In this document: piece by piece, positions 53,168-61,991 of the stretch
Numbering within the stretch: position 1 is the first letter of the stretch
Layout: each line of letters opens with the position of its first letter
Assembly: GCA_937928545.1 (NCBI GenBank)
Contig: CALGJQ010000019.1
Location: 1-64,000 of the forward strand
Direction: 5' to 3'
From: an uncultured Verrucomicrobiales bacterium
GTDB lineage: Bacteria; Verrucomicrobiota; Verrucomicrobiia; Verrucomicrobiales; Akkermansiaceae
Length of the DNA stretch: 64,000 nt
The notes under the pieces: model-generated
Seen by the model: only the letters and a program-made list of their open reading frames with translations
Databases searched by the model: none
Told to the model about the DNA's origin: nothing
Program-made: the position numbers and the translations under genes

Positions 53168-53851
53168 TTAGGAGCGCTTGCGTCGGAGGATGAGGCCCAT
53201 TCCGCTGAGACTGAGAAGGAGAGCGGAGGTGGGTTCTGGGACACAGGTGACGGTGAGACTTGCTCCGTCGACATAGCCGGTTCCTCCGGCGAGCGAGTTA
53301 CTATTAAAGAAGATCTCGGTGGCCATGAAGGTGGCATTGGTGGGAATCGCTCCACTTAGGAGTTCGCCCTCCCAAGTCCGCGAGGAGGAGTCGAGGGCAA
53401 ATGAGGTGCTCGTGCCCATTAGTTGGTTGTAAGAGTCGGATGTGAAGAACCTTGCGATCAGCCCAGCGGTGACGCCGCTGGCATTGTTACCGGAATTAAA
53501 GAAGGCGCTCATGTTGAAGCTGGCGTTCCCGTCTGCGATGCAATCGGCGTAGGGAGCGAGGTCGATGATCTGGATGGTTTGAGAGGTGACTCCCGAGGCT
53601 TGCATGGCGTGCATTCGCGAACCGATGGGGAGGACCATCTCGGTGGTTCCGACGAAGGATCCGTTTTCGGCTCCCCAAGTCCCTGCGTCATTGGAGAGGT
53701 TCGGGTTTACAACTCCGCTGTAGCTTGGAAGGGTCGATTGGACTTCGAAGTCTCCATCAGTGAGGAGGTTGCCGGTCGTCACGACCATGGCCTGGGTAAG
53801 TCCAGCCGTTCCGACGAGAGTTAAGGCTGTGGTGATATTCTTTCTTTTCAT
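53168..53851 (-). CDS. PEP-CTERM protein
   Basis: 227 residues: a signal peptide, a jelly-roll-like domain beginning NLLTDGDFEVQ (the opening seen in carbohydrate-binding-like modules), and a C-terminal VPEPTSALLLSLSGMG helix with a LRRKRS tail. It should be exported and handled by an exosortase. ATG 53851 is chosen for the signal peptide. A strong terminator lies downstream. Confidence 0.88.
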   Translation of the reverse strand: MKRKNITTALTLVGTAGLTQAMVVTTGNLLTDGDFEVQSTLPSYSGVVNPNLSNDAGTWGAENGSFVGTTEMVLPIGSRMHAMQASGVTSQTIQIIDLAPYADCIADGNASFNMSAFFNSGNNASGVTAGLIARFFTSDSYNQLMGTSTSFALDSSSRTWEGELLSGAIPTNATFMATEIFFNSNSLAGGTGYVDGASLTVTCVPEPTSALLLSLSGMGLILRRKRS

Positions 53852-53972
53852 AGTGTCTTTGGTTCTTGAGGCCACCTCACGAATAGGAGGAGGCATTACG
53901 CTCATCTATTGGGAGGGCCGTGACACGAGCGGACAAAAAAGGTGGAGAAAAAATAAAATCCTTTGGAAAGCG

Positions 53973-54060
53973 TTATGGGAGCGCCTCCAGCGCGCTTTGG
54001 AGCCGGGCGGTTTGGGTTCCGAAATTAGATTAGAAATGTGCTGGTGTGGCCGACGATTTC
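53973..54060 (-). pseudogene. Fragment of a PatB-like aminotransferase C-terminus
   Basis: The minus strand encodes VGH..., then a stop and a frameshift, then FGTQTARLQSALEALP and a TAA. The intact patB at 55366-56499 ends FGTQTARLQSALDTL, and the DNA matches over about 40 bases (GCGGGCGGTTTGGGT region). Everything upstream of the Gly-His is unrecognisable. It is a remnant of a second copy or of a rearrangement. Confidence 0.7.
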
Positions 54061-54354
54061 GATGCTCTTCAATATTGGCTCAGCAGGAGTTCGCTTGGGG
54101 CATGAGGAGCGTTTTGGGAGGTCAATGCTGATGACTTTGAGGCAATTTGAAGAAACAGCGAAGGTGGTGCATGCGCATGTCCCAAAGTAGGAGTCTGCGG
54201 GGGTATTAGGAGAGGCCACTTATGAGGTCAGACTTGTGTCGAGCCCGCCCGCTGTGGCGAGTGGGGTAGTCCTAGGTCAGTCTGCTTTAACGGACGAAAG
54301 ATGACACCCTAAGAAGGACTTGCCCTTTTTGGCCTGTCTATTAAAAATTTTTCG
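54061..54354. other. Gap with no recognised gene
   Basis: About 290 bases between the aminotransferase remnant and the next plus-strand gene. No gene, RNA or repeat could be recognised. Confidence 0.5.
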
Positions 54355-55353
54355 ATGAACTATCTTTTTCTAGTGTTGATTTTTATGCTTAGTTTTCAAT
54401 TAGATGCCTTAGCGAGGGTCTGGACTGCGGGCGATGGACGGACAATTGAAGCTGATTTGGTAAGGGTCGATGGTGAGGTCGCGGTCCTGCTGATGGGGGG
54501 GGAAGAGGTTCGGGTTCCTTTTTCCAAATTGAGTGAAAAGGATGTAGAATTTTTGAAGGAACAGGCTGAGAAGCCGGCGGTAGCTTCGAAAGCGAGCGAA
54601 CTCTTTGGAGTGGAGTTGAAAGCGGGTAAGACGATGGAGGCGATAGGAGATTTAGATAAAAAGGTGAAGAGAGAGCTTTCGGGAAACAAGTTGAAACCAT
54701 CCAAGGCGAAGGTGAAAATCAGTTTGCCAGATGACTTTGATCCGACGAAGCCGCAGAAAGTGTTTTGGGTCGTTGGGGGGATTAATAATGAAGCGGAGAG
54801 GTTGGTTGGAAATGTGGGAGGCTTTGGCCGTGGTAACATAGCATCAGGCAAGGGGTGGGTGGTGATTGCCGCAGATACGGAACATGGGAATCCTCGTGAG
54901 AGCACGGTGAAGATTTGCGAAGGGGATTATCATTTCCACGTCTTTGTTGTGGAAGAGGTGACGAAGATCTGGCCGGATTTTAAAACGTGGAAACATGCCT
55001 GCGGGGGGCATTCCAGTAGTGCTAAAGGGGCATTTTTCCGAATGGGTCAGCTTCTTAAGTTGAATGCGAATGTGGTGGGTGGATTTTTTAGCGGATGCAA
55101 CGGGGCTTACGTCGAGATGGCGACCAAGGAAAGTAAGGTCCGTAAGAGTGCTTGGCGGTCCGTGAAAGGTTTTCAAAGCACGGGGGATGAAGATAATCTG
55201 GTAAGTGACAAATACATCAAGGCTGTGACGGACGGAATGAAGAGCGGTGGGATGAGACAACTCCGGTCTAAGACCTTCCCAGGTGGGCACGTCATGAGCA
55301 AAGAGCACTTTGCCGAGGCGCTCGATTGGTTTTTGGAGGAAGGGGAAGAGTAA
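54355..55353 (+). CDS. Exported SHD1-like plus alpha/beta-hydrolase-like protein
   Basis: 332 residues with a signal peptide (cleavage near ALARV). The mature N-terminus (RVWTAGDGRTIEADLVRVDG, then VPFSKLSEKD) fits an SLA1-homology-1-like beta module seen in planctomycete and verrucomicrobial secreted proteins. The rest resembles an esterase: VFWVVGGINNEAE, ACGGHSSSAKGAF with a likely Ser nucleophile near residue 220, GFFSGCNGAYVEM and a late FPGGHVMSKEHF that could supply the His. Substrate unknown. It converges with patB, 12 bases apart. Confidence 0.7.
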   Translation: MNYLFLVLIFMLSFQLDALARVWTAGDGRTIEADLVRVDGEVAVLLMGGEEVRVPFSKLSEKDVEFLKEQAEKPAVASKASELFGVELKAGKTMEAIGDLDKKVKRELSGNKLKPSKAKVKISLPDDFDPTKPQKVFWVVGGINNEAERLVGNVGGFGRGNIASGKGWVVIAADTEHGNPRESTVKICEGDYHFHVFVVEEVTKIWPDFKTWKHACGGHSSSAKGAFFRMGQLLKLNANVVGGFFSGCNGAYVEMATKESKVRKSAWRSVKGFQSTGDEDNLVSDKYIKAVTDGMKSGGMRQLRSKTFPGGHVMSKEHFAEALDWFLEEGEE

Positions 55354-55365
55354 GTGGGGAGCTGC

Positions 55366-56499
55366 TTAGCTGAGAGCTTCGACCAAGGTGTCGAGCGCGC
55401 TTTGAAGGCGGGCGGTTTGGGTGCCGAAGTTCATGCGGATGCAGCGGGGGTGGCCGAAGAAGGTGCCGTCGGAGAGGAAGAGGCCAGCTTTTTCGGCGGC
55501 TAGGCAGGGGTCTTCGATGGCGAGGTCTTGGCAGTCGATCCAGGCGAGGTAGGTGGCCTCGATGTCGGGAACTTTTGCGGCGGGGAGTTTTTCGCGGATG
55601 GTGGTGGTGAGGAGGTCGCGGTTGGTGCGGAGGTAGGCGAGGAGGTCTTGGCGCCATGGTTCGCCGTGTTTGTAGGCGGCTTCGGCGGCGTAGTAGGCGA
55701 TGCAGTTGATCTCGGGAAGGGTGTGACCGCGGGCGGCGGAGAAGCGGCGGCGGATCGAGTCGTTAGGAATGACGGCGAAGGCGTAGCCGAGGCCGGCGAT
55801 GTTGTAGGTTTTGCTGGGGGCGAGGAGGGTGATGGTCCGATCGCGGAGGGAGTCGGGGAGATTGAGTGCGGAGAAGTGTGGGGTGTTTTTTTCGTCGAGG
55901 ATGAGGTCGCAGTGGATCTCGTCTGAGAGGAGGATGAGGTCGTGCTTTTCGCAGAAGGTGGCGAGTTTGATGATTTCGTCTTTGGCGAAGACGCGGCCCA
56001 TCGGGTTTTGAGGGTTGCTGAGTACGAAGAGTTTTGTACTTGGGGTGACCTTGGATTCCATCGCTTCCCAGTCGAAGGTCCACTGGCCATCGACTTCGAT
56101 ATGGTCGGTGGTGAGGAGTTCCATAGCGGCGTCATGGTGAATGCCGAGGAAGGGTGGGTAGATGGGAGCGCAGGTGAGGAGGGAGTCGCCGGGTTTTCCG
56201 AAGGCACGGGCAGCGAGGGAAAGGGCGGGAACGAGGCCGCCGAGGTGGATGATTTCTTCTTCAGGTGCGGAGTAGCCGATGCGGTTTTGGAGGTAGCTTT
56301 GGAGAGTGTCGACGAGGGAGGCGTGGGGGACAGCGTAGCCGAAGACGCCGTGGTCAACGCGGGTGCGGATGGCATCGATGACTTCGGGCGGGGAAGTGAA
56401 GTCCATGTCGGCCACCCAGAAGGGATCGAGGTCGGGGCGGCGGTCCCATTTGAGTGAGCCGGTGGCGCGGCGAGCGATGGGTGTGTCGAAATTGGTCAT
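55366..56499 (-). CDS. patB: PatB/MalY-type aminotransferase or C-S lyase
   Basis: Fold-type I PLP enzyme, predicted cystathionine beta-lyase-like. RRATGSLKWD at the start and FWVADMDF are hallmarks of the PatB/MalY branch; SNPQNPMGRVF binds the cofactor, LLSDEIHCDL positions the ring, and Lys230 in APSKTYNIAGL forms the Schiff base. IRMNFG near the end carries the substrate Arg. 377 residues. NPQNPMG replaces the usual NPHNPxG. A fragment of a similar gene lies at 53973-54060. Confidence 0.92.
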   Translation of the reverse strand: MTNFDTPIARRATGSLKWDRRPDLDPFWVADMDFTSPPEVIDAIRTRVDHGVFGYAVPHASLVDTLQSYLQNRIGYSAPEEEIIHLGGLVPALSLAARAFGKPGDSLLTCAPIYPPFLGIHHDAAMELLTTDHIEVDGQWTFDWEAMESKVTPSTKLFVLSNPQNPMGRVFAKDEIIKLATFCEKHDLILLSDEIHCDLILDEKNTPHFSALNLPDSLRDRTITLLAPSKTYNIAGLGYAFAVIPNDSIRRRFSAARGHTLPEINCIAYYAAEAAYKHGEPWRQDLLAYLRTNRDLLTTTIREKLPAAKVPDIEATYLAWIDCQDLAIEDPCLAAEKAGLFLSDGTFFGHPRCIRMNFGTQTARLQSALDTLVEALS

Positions 56500-56561
56500 G
56501 GGTGGGATTTAGGTGGGGAAGGGGGATGGGCCAACCACGAAACTTACGAAAGTGACGAAAG

Positions 56562-56606
56562 CTTGGTTGAGGGGGAGTCTCACGCAGAGTCGCGGAGGCG
56601 CAGAGG
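56562..56606 (+). repeat. Dispersed mosaic repeat (CTTGGTTGAGG / TCTCACGCAGAG), copy B
   Basis: CTTGGTTGAGGG, then TCTCACGCAGAGTCGC, then GGAGGCGCAGAGG. These are the modules of copy A (31734-31775), reordered. The 290-base gap around it holds no gene; a small hairpin GTGGCG-CCT-CGCCAC lies at 56644-56658. Confidence 0.7.
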
Positions 56607-56790
56607 TTTGACTCCTGTTGGGAGAATTTTTGGGAAAGGAGCCGTGGCGCCTCGCCACTTCTCAATCAAGCGGCCGGCCTTAATGGGAGCGAACGATCGT
56701 GGAAAGGTGACTCAAAAAAGAAAGCGGCGAACGTCCAAAAGCGAAGCTGTTCGGCTACGGCTCTCTCGCGGTGCGGTGGGTTTTCCGCGA

Positions 56791-57144
56791 TTATTGAGAG
56801 TCACGACCGATGGCGTAGATTTTACAATGGTGGCAGATGAAGTATTCCCGATTTGATTGCTCTTGTTTTTCCATTTGTTTTGAGCAAGTCGGGCAAGGGG
56901 CGGTGATGCTATCGCCTTCGCGGTTGATCTGATTGACCGCAAGAATGAAGAGTCCAAAAATGGCGACTCCGCCAATGATGATGAGGTGGGCTCCGGCTGC
57001 GAGTAGTCCGAGTAAAACGATGAGCAGGATGATGAATGGTTTCTTTGGAATGGGAGGAGATTCGAAGAGTCCGTTCTCTCTTTTGAATTGTAGTTCCTCG
57101 GAGAAGCTCTGGTCGCAGGTGTGGTCGGGTCTCGGAAGACTCAT
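56791..57144 (-). CDS. Zinc-ribbon membrane protein
   Basis: 117 residues, family not recognised. Two adjacent hydrophobic helices (about 34-78) are followed by CPTCSKQ and CHHCKIY knuckles that fit a C-terminal zinc ribbon facing the cytoplasm. It is the mirror image of the protein at 19302-19733, which has its ribbon first. No operon partner is evident. Confidence 0.7.
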   Translation of the reverse strand: MSLPRPDHTCDQSFSEELQFKRENGLFESPPIPKKPFIILLIVLLGLLAAGAHLIIIGGVAIFGLFILAVNQINREGDSITAPCPTCSKQMEKQEQSNREYFICHHCKIYAIGRDSQ

Positions 57145-57242
57145 TGGAGATCAGATGATGTGAGGGGGGATATCGTGGGCCTTATGAGGTTCGCCTTCAG
57201 CGAACGGGTTTGTGGTTTGGGAGACTGATCTCTCGAGTCGAG

Positions 57243-58598
57243 CTACTTGACTGACGCTGAGACTCTAAAAAATAAACGTGGATGCGGCCTTCTGCTCAAG
57301 AGCATGAAGTGGTTCCCGGTGAGCGTAATGACAAAGTAGTCTGTGTTGTTATGGTTATCCCACCCCGGAGCTGTGGAGGCTTCTATACTCCAGGTTCCGT
57401 CATCCGGATCTAGAACTTCAATCGTGAAGTTTAGTTCAGTATCTCTTTGCACTTCGCGGCCGCCAGAGAGCAAGGCCAGTCCGGTCCGCGGGTCGATTTC
57501 CGCCCTAGGTCTGACCTGTTCAAAGGAGATCCCACTGCTGATATCGGCTCCCAAGGCATATTCCATACCATTGCTGTAACCATTGCGATCGTGATCAGCG
57601 TTGAACGAGCGGTCCTGTCCATCGGGTATCGAGCGAATAGCCCACCTTTGGTATCGGGTCTCTCCGTCTAGCAAGGAATCGTACTCAGTTGCCCCGATAT
57701 CTGAGGAAACTCCGACAACTCTTGCTCTCCCTCTCTGATCGTAGGCAATCGAAGTTGTCGTTGGGCCTTGGTCGATTAGGGGAGAGCCTGGGAATGCCAC
57801 AAAGGTAGGGATTGGGCCTCCGTTATATATTAACGGTCCTAGCATTAGATCGAATGGATCGTTTTTGGTTCGGATAAAATTGTGGTTCCCCTGAAAAATA
57901 TCCGAGATCGTGGAGTCGCTTGCTGTGCCGTTAATCGAGAGGGTGCCTTCCGATGAAATATAAGTAGAGATCAACGTAGAAAAATTTACGGTTGCATCGC
58001 CCACGTTTACAATACTGTGATTTTGGGAAAATGTGCATTGGGAAATGGAAGCTGTGCCTGAGTTGTAGAGGGCGCCACCTTTCCCATGGATCCCCCTCGG
58101 GTGAGTACATTCTCCGAGGTGGTGATTAAAATCACAGGACCCAGACCTTATGGAGTTGTTTCGAGACAGTAATCTATCAAGAGTTAATATTCCATTATTC
58201 AAGATGGAGCCCCCGTTGGCGCCGTCCCAGCCATCACTTCCGTCGGCAAAAGGGATTGTCTTAGATCTACCTTTCTGAAGGATCAGTAGTCTGAGTGTTA
58301 AATGGGTATCGGGGGCCGGGATGTGGAAATGGCGACTTTCACTTTCGCCATCGATCGTGATGGCTCGTTCCAATCCGGTTCCGTCAATCTCAAGGTTTTT
58401 GTTAATCAAAAATTCCTCACCTTGGAGGAAGATCGATCCTCCGCTTAAACTGGGGTCAAAGGTGATTCTTTCGTTCGGCTCGGCATTCGTGATCGCTTCC
58501 CTGAGACTTCCTGGGCCTGTGGACTCCAGACTTGTGACGACGAGATCTCCGGGAACTGTCGAAATGAGGAGAGTTAAAAGGAAGGAGAAGCGGACCAT
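57243..58598 (-). CDS. Exported beta-helix protein of the choice-of-anchor Q type
   Basis: 451 residues with a signal peptide (cleavage near VPGDL). GPGSLREAITNA at the start and DLMLGPLIYNGGPIPTF with GSPLIDQGP and YDQRGRARVVG later are typical of the choice-of-anchor Q, right-handed parallel beta-helix family. The repeats between them alternate short strands with Asn/Ser/Gly turns. After it come NADHDRNGYSNGMEYAL (a Ca-loop) and a final beta domain ending RLFFRVSASVK, the module also present in the subtilase and its neighbour. A cell-surface protein; substrate unknown. Confidence 0.88.
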   Translation of the reverse strand: MVRFSFLLTLLISTVPGDLVVTSLESTGPGSLREAITNAEPNERITFDPSLSGGSIFLQGEEFLINKNLEIDGTGLERAITIDGESESRHFHIPAPDTHLTLRLLILQKGRSKTIPFADGSDGWDGANGGSILNNGILTLDRLLSRNNSIRSGSCDFNHHLGECTHPRGIHGKGGALYNSGTASISQCTFSQNHSIVNVGDATVNFSTLISTYISSEGTLSINGTASDSTISDIFQGNHNFIRTKNDPFDLMLGPLIYNGGPIPTFVAFPGSPLIDQGPTTTSIAYDQRGRARVVGVSSDIGATEYDSLLDGETRYQRWAIRSIPDGQDRSFNADHDRNGYSNGMEYALGADISSGISFEQVRPRAEIDPRTGLALLSGGREVQRDTELNFTIEVLDPDDGTWSIEASTAPGWDNHNNTDYFVITLTGNHFMLLSRRPHPRLFFRVSASVK

Positions 58599-58725
58599 CT
58601 CTTTGAATGAATCAGAAAGTTCTATTTGAGCGAGTCTTTTTCCCCGTTGAGTTTACCGAATGTCACCGATTTAGCGAGTGAAGCCAGATGTCTTCCCGAT
58701 CACTTTGAGTGGGGTTTTTATCTGC

Positions 58726-59763
58726 TTAGGTCTGAGGTTCAGCGGGGAGGCTGATTTTTGCGAGGGCTTCTTCGATCTTGGGGTTGACCTCGTGTTTGAG
58801 GGCTTCGGCGGCCATTTTCAGGGCGTTTTTTACGGCGAGGGAGGAGGATCCGCCGTGGGCGATGATGACGACGCCATTGACGCCGAGGAGGGGGGAGCCT
58901 CCGTATGATTCGTAGTTGGTGCGTTCTTTGACGGCGGCAAAGGCGCCTTTACCAAGGAGGGCTCCGGCGATGCGGATGGGGTTCTTTTTGAACTCTTCCT
59001 TCATCCATTTGGACATGGCTTTGGCGGTGGCTTCGCAGCTTTTGAGGACGATGTTGCCGGTGAAGCCGTCGCAGAGGCAGACGTCGAGCTCGGTTTGAAA
59101 GAGGTCGTGGCCTTCGACGTTTCCGAGGAGGGTGAAGGGGGCTTGGTCTCGGTTGACGAGGTCTTTTAGGAGGACCATCGTTTCTTTGGTGAAGGTGGTT
59201 CCTTTTTCTTCTTCTTCACCATTCGACATGATGCCGACTTTGGGTTTGGCGACTTTTAAAACTTCGCGTGCGTAGACGCTGCCCATGATGGCGTAGGCGA
59301 GGAGGTGGTCGGGTTTGGCCTCGGGGTTAGCTCCGGCGTCGAGGAGGTTACAGACGCCAAATTCATTGGGCATGGGGGAGGCGATGCCGGCGCGCGGGAC
59401 GCCTTTGAGGAGGCGGAGCTTGACGGTGGCGGCGGCAACGGCGGCTCCGGTGTTGCCAGCGGAGACGAGGGCTTGGGCGTCGCCTTTTTTGACGAGGTCA
59501 GCGGCGATGGAGATGGAGGAGTTCTTTTTGCGACGCAGTGTTTTAGCGCCTGATTCTTCCATCCCTACGACCTCGGGCGCTTCGACGAATTGGGCGCGAG
59601 GGTCGGTGAGGCCGCATTCGGCGGCTGCTTTTTTGAGCTGCTCGACCGGTCCGGTGAGGATGATGGCGGTGATTTCGGAGTTTTCGGCGAGGATGTCGCG
59701 TGCTCCTTCAAGGTTGACCAAGGGGGCGTGGTCTCCGCCCATGGCATCGAGTGCTATATTCAT
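58726..59763 (-). CDS. plsX: Phosphate acyltransferase PlsX
   Basis: Converts acyl-ACP to acyl-phosphate for phospholipid synthesis. IALDAMGGDHAP at the N-terminus, LVSAGNTGA, GNVEGHD, CDGFTGNIVLK and GGSPLLGVNGVVIIAHG are all family signatures. 345 residues. The start is ATG 59763; a GTG lies one codon earlier. It follows rpmF and DUF177 in the classic DUF177-rpmF-plsX arrangement that links lipid and ribosome synthesis. Confidence 0.96.
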   Translation of the reverse strand: MNIALDAMGGDHAPLVNLEGARDILAENSEITAIILTGPVEQLKKAAAECGLTDPRAQFVEAPEVVGMEESGAKTLRRKKNSSISIAADLVKKGDAQALVSAGNTGAAVAAATVKLRLLKGVPRAGIASPMPNEFGVCNLLDAGANPEAKPDHLLAYAIMGSVYAREVLKVAKPKVGIMSNGEEEEKGTTFTKETMVLLKDLVNRDQAPFTLLGNVEGHDLFQTELDVCLCDGFTGNIVLKSCEATAKAMSKWMKEEFKKNPIRIAGALLGKGAFAAVKERTNYESYGGSPLLGVNGVVIIAHGGSSSLAVKNALKMAAEALKHEVNPKIEEALAKISLPAEPQT

Positions 59764-59836
59764 CACGTTAAAAAAGCGCGGAAGGATCCCCCCGCGCTCT
59801 GATATGGTAGAAAGTGATTTCTAAGAAGGAAACCTT

Positions 59837-60019
59837 TTAAACAAGGTCTACGTCAACAACCTGACGCTCACGGTAAGTTCCGCAAGAGGGGCAGGCGATG
59901 TGTCCGGGAACGTTAGAACCGCACTCAGGACAGGTCTTGAGGAGGGGCTTACGCCAACGGTTAGCTCCACGGCGGAGTTTCTGCTTATGCTTAGAGGTGC
60001 GACGTTTTGGTGTGGCCAT
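59837..60019 (-). CDS. rpmF: 50S ribosomal protein L32
   Basis: 60 residues, normal for L32. [10 protein letters not shown] at the start and Cys30, Cys33, Cys43, Cys46 (CPEC and CPSC) give the zinc-binding form. It lies 18 bases after the DUF177 gene and 73 before plsX. Confidence 0.97.
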   Translation of the reverse strand: MATPKRRTSKHKQKLRRGANRWRKPLLKTCPECGSNVPGHIACPSCGTYRERQVVDVDLV

Positions 60020-60037
60020 GAGTCTGGTAGGTCAGAG

Positions 60038-60520
60038 TTAATCTTGAGAGTCTAGCGCATCGAGAGCGGCCCATGGGTTGGGCTTTTCCTGCGCGGGGGC
60101 GTTGTCTACACCATCATCTGCCGGTTTGTCTACTGCTAAATACTTCGGATCGATTTCACAATTCCCGGGATCATCTCCATCTTCGCAGCGGGGGATGGTG
60201 GGGAGTTCGAGGAGGATCTCCTCGCGGATGTGCTCACCGGCTTCGACAAAGCCATCGGCGCCGAGCTCGATGCTGATGGCGACGCTGGGCATGGAGATGG
60301 TTTTGGCGAAGGGATGGAGGCTGCGTTGGCAGGTGAGCTGGAAGGAGGCCTCGATGGGGCCAGTGAGGAGGAGCTCGGTGTCGAAGCGTTGGACGAAGAG
60401 GGAGTATTTGAGCGGGCTGACGCTGACGATGTCAGTGCCGGTGATGTCGAAGATTTCGGGCGGGATTTCTCCGTCGAATTGCTTCCCGTCTTCGGGGAGA
60501 TCAGCGAGGTCGATTTGCAT
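60038..60520 (-). CDS. DUF177 (YceD-like) protein
   Basis: 160 residues. FQLTCQRSLHPFAKTI and CEIDPKYLAVD match the DUF177/YceD pattern, as does the fixed position before rpmF. The family is linked to 23S rRNA biogenesis in plants and bacteria. ATG 60520 is used; the frame continues upstream into aat antisense. The 60-residue Pro/Ala/Asp tail (VDNAPAQEKPNPWAALDALD) includes the conserved NPWAAL end. Confidence 0.88.
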   Translation of the reverse strand: MQIDLADLPEDGKQFDGEIPPEIFDITGTDIVSVSPLKYSLFVQRFDTELLLTGPIEASFQLTCQRSLHPFAKTISMPSVAISIELGADGFVEAGEHIREEILLELPTIPRCEDGDDPGNCEIDPKYLAVDKPADDGVDNAPAQEKPNPWAALDALDSQD

Positions 60521-60570
60521 GCTGGGAATTGTAGATTGAATTGTGGGCTTTGTATCGTGAAAATACGTCT

Positions 60571-61131
60571 GTGGAAAAAATTCCGACGGAAGTTTTACTG
60601 GGAGCCTATGTGGAGGGCGTTTTCCCAATGTCGGAGGATGGGGAGATTTTTTGGTTTCAGCCGAAGGAGCGAGGGATCATTCCGCTGGACGAGCGCTTTC
60701 ATATTCCGCATGGGCTGAAGAGGTCGATGAAAAAGCGACCGTTTGAGGTGAGGTTTGATACTGCTTTTCGTGAGGTGATGGAGGGGTGTAGCGATCGGGA
60801 GGAGACGTGGATCGATCCGATTATTGTGGAGAGTTATTGTGATTTGTTTGAGCTGGGATTTGCTCATTCGGTGGAGTGTTGGGATGAGGAGGGCTTGCAA
60901 GGGGGGCTCTATGGGGTGCGGATTGGGAGGGCCTTTTTTGGGGAGAGTATGTTTAGCCGGAAGACGGATGCGAGTAAGATCGCGTTGGTGAAGCTGGTGG
61001 ATTGGTTGCGGGAAGAAGAGGTGATTTTGCTCGATACGCAGTGGATGACGGACCATCTGCGGACGATGGGTGGGTATGAGGTTCCTGCGGCGAAGTATCG
61101 GAAGATGTTGGACGAGGCGCTGGAGGTTTGA
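60571..61131 (+). CDS. aat: Leucyl/phenylalanyl-tRNA-protein transferase
   Basis: Adds Leu or Phe to N-termini of proteins, marking them for ClpS/ClpAP degradation. LLGAYVEGVFPMSE, FWFQPKERGIIP, LYGVRIGRAFFGESMFSR and LLDTQWMTDHLRTMGG are the conserved blocks. GTG 60571 gives 186 residues; TTG 60541 would add ten. It is divergent from the DUF177 gene. Shorter than E. coli Aat (234), lacking part of the N-terminal domain, as in many other phyla. Confidence 0.94.
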   Translation: MEKIPTEVLLGAYVEGVFPMSEDGEIFWFQPKERGIIPLDERFHIPHGLKRSMKKRPFEVRFDTAFREVMEGCSDREETWIDPIIVESYCDLFELGFAHSVECWDEEGLQGGLYGVRIGRAFFGESMFSRKTDASKIALVKLVDWLREEEVILLDTQWMTDHLRTMGGYEVPAAKYRKMLDEALEV

Positions 61132-61144
61132 GAAATGAGGACAC

Positions 61145-61178
61145 AAAAAACCGACAGCTTCAGTGGGCTGCCGGTTTG
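61145..61178 (-). terminator. Terminator after the third PEP-CTERM gene
   Basis: AAACCGGCAG pairs with CTGTCGGTTT on the minus strand and is followed by a T run. Confidence 0.75.
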
Positions 61179-61196
61179 TGGGGAGGGGCATTTTAT

Positions 61197-61877
61197 CTAA
61201 GCTCTCTTGCGGCGGGCCAAGGTAAGGAGGCCGGCGAGTGAGAGGAGGCCGGCAGAAGTAGGCTCGGGGATCGCGGGTCCGAAGCTTACGTCGTCGACGG
61301 AGAAGCCCTGAACGATATCGGGGACCGCTCCGGCGGCGAGTTGGAAGCGGAGGATGGAGGAGTCAGCGCCATCGGGAACATCCATGTCAGTCATGCCAAA
61401 TTCTTGGTAGGTGGTGTTGATGCCTGCGGTGGTGAGCTGGGTGAGCGTTTCGCCCTTCACTCCGCCGCCGTCGCTGCCGTCTTGGTCTAGCCAAAGGACT
61501 TGGTAGAAGATGTTGACGCCGGTGAAGTCGAGGGAGTCGACTTTGGCGTAGAACGAGAGATCGAAGTTTTGGGTGTTGTCGAGGACGTTGGCGCCGAGAT
61601 TTTGCTCGATAAAGTTCGCGGCTCCAGCAGGGGCATTGTTGAGATTATCAACGGTCATGTAGGCGTGCGAAGTGCCGGTGCGAGGCGAGACGCTACTGCG
61701 TGCGGTCTCGGTTCCCAGTTCAGCCCAGTTGTCGGCGTCGGCTCCCGTTCCAGCTTCGAAGCCGGGATTGAGAAGGATGCTTGCTGCGGATGCTTGGCCG
61801 GAGAGGGCGAAGCTGAGAAGGGCGAAACTCCCTATGAGTGGGAGTGATTTCCGGATGGTTGATTGATTGATTTTCAT
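61197..61877 (-). CDS. PEP-CTERM protein
   Basis: 226 residues: a signal peptide (cleavage near ASAAS), a jelly-roll domain opening with ILLNPGFEAGTGADADNW, and the C-terminal IPEPTSAGLLSLAGLL helix with an ARRKRA tail. The jelly-roll opening resembles that of the protein at 53168-53851, so both may bind sugars. A terminator lies just downstream. Confidence 0.9.
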   Translation of the reverse strand: MKINQSTIRKSLPLIGSFALLSFALSGQASAASILLNPGFEAGTGADADNWAELGTETARSSVSPRTGTSHAYMTVDNLNNAPAGAANFIEQNLGANVLDNTQNFDLSFYAKVDSLDFTGVNIFYQVLWLDQDGSDGGGVKGETLTQLTTAGINTTYQEFGMTDMDVPDGADSSILRFQLAAGAVPDIVQGFSVDDVSFGPAIPEPTSAGLLSLAGLLTLARRKRA

Positions 61878-61991
61878 GTTTCTGGATAGTGAATTGAGGC
61901 CGAATAAGGATCAATTCGAGTGGACTATCGGCCCTAGACTTAATAATGCAATTAAATGCAACAAAAACATGAGGGAGCAGTTTTTACGATC

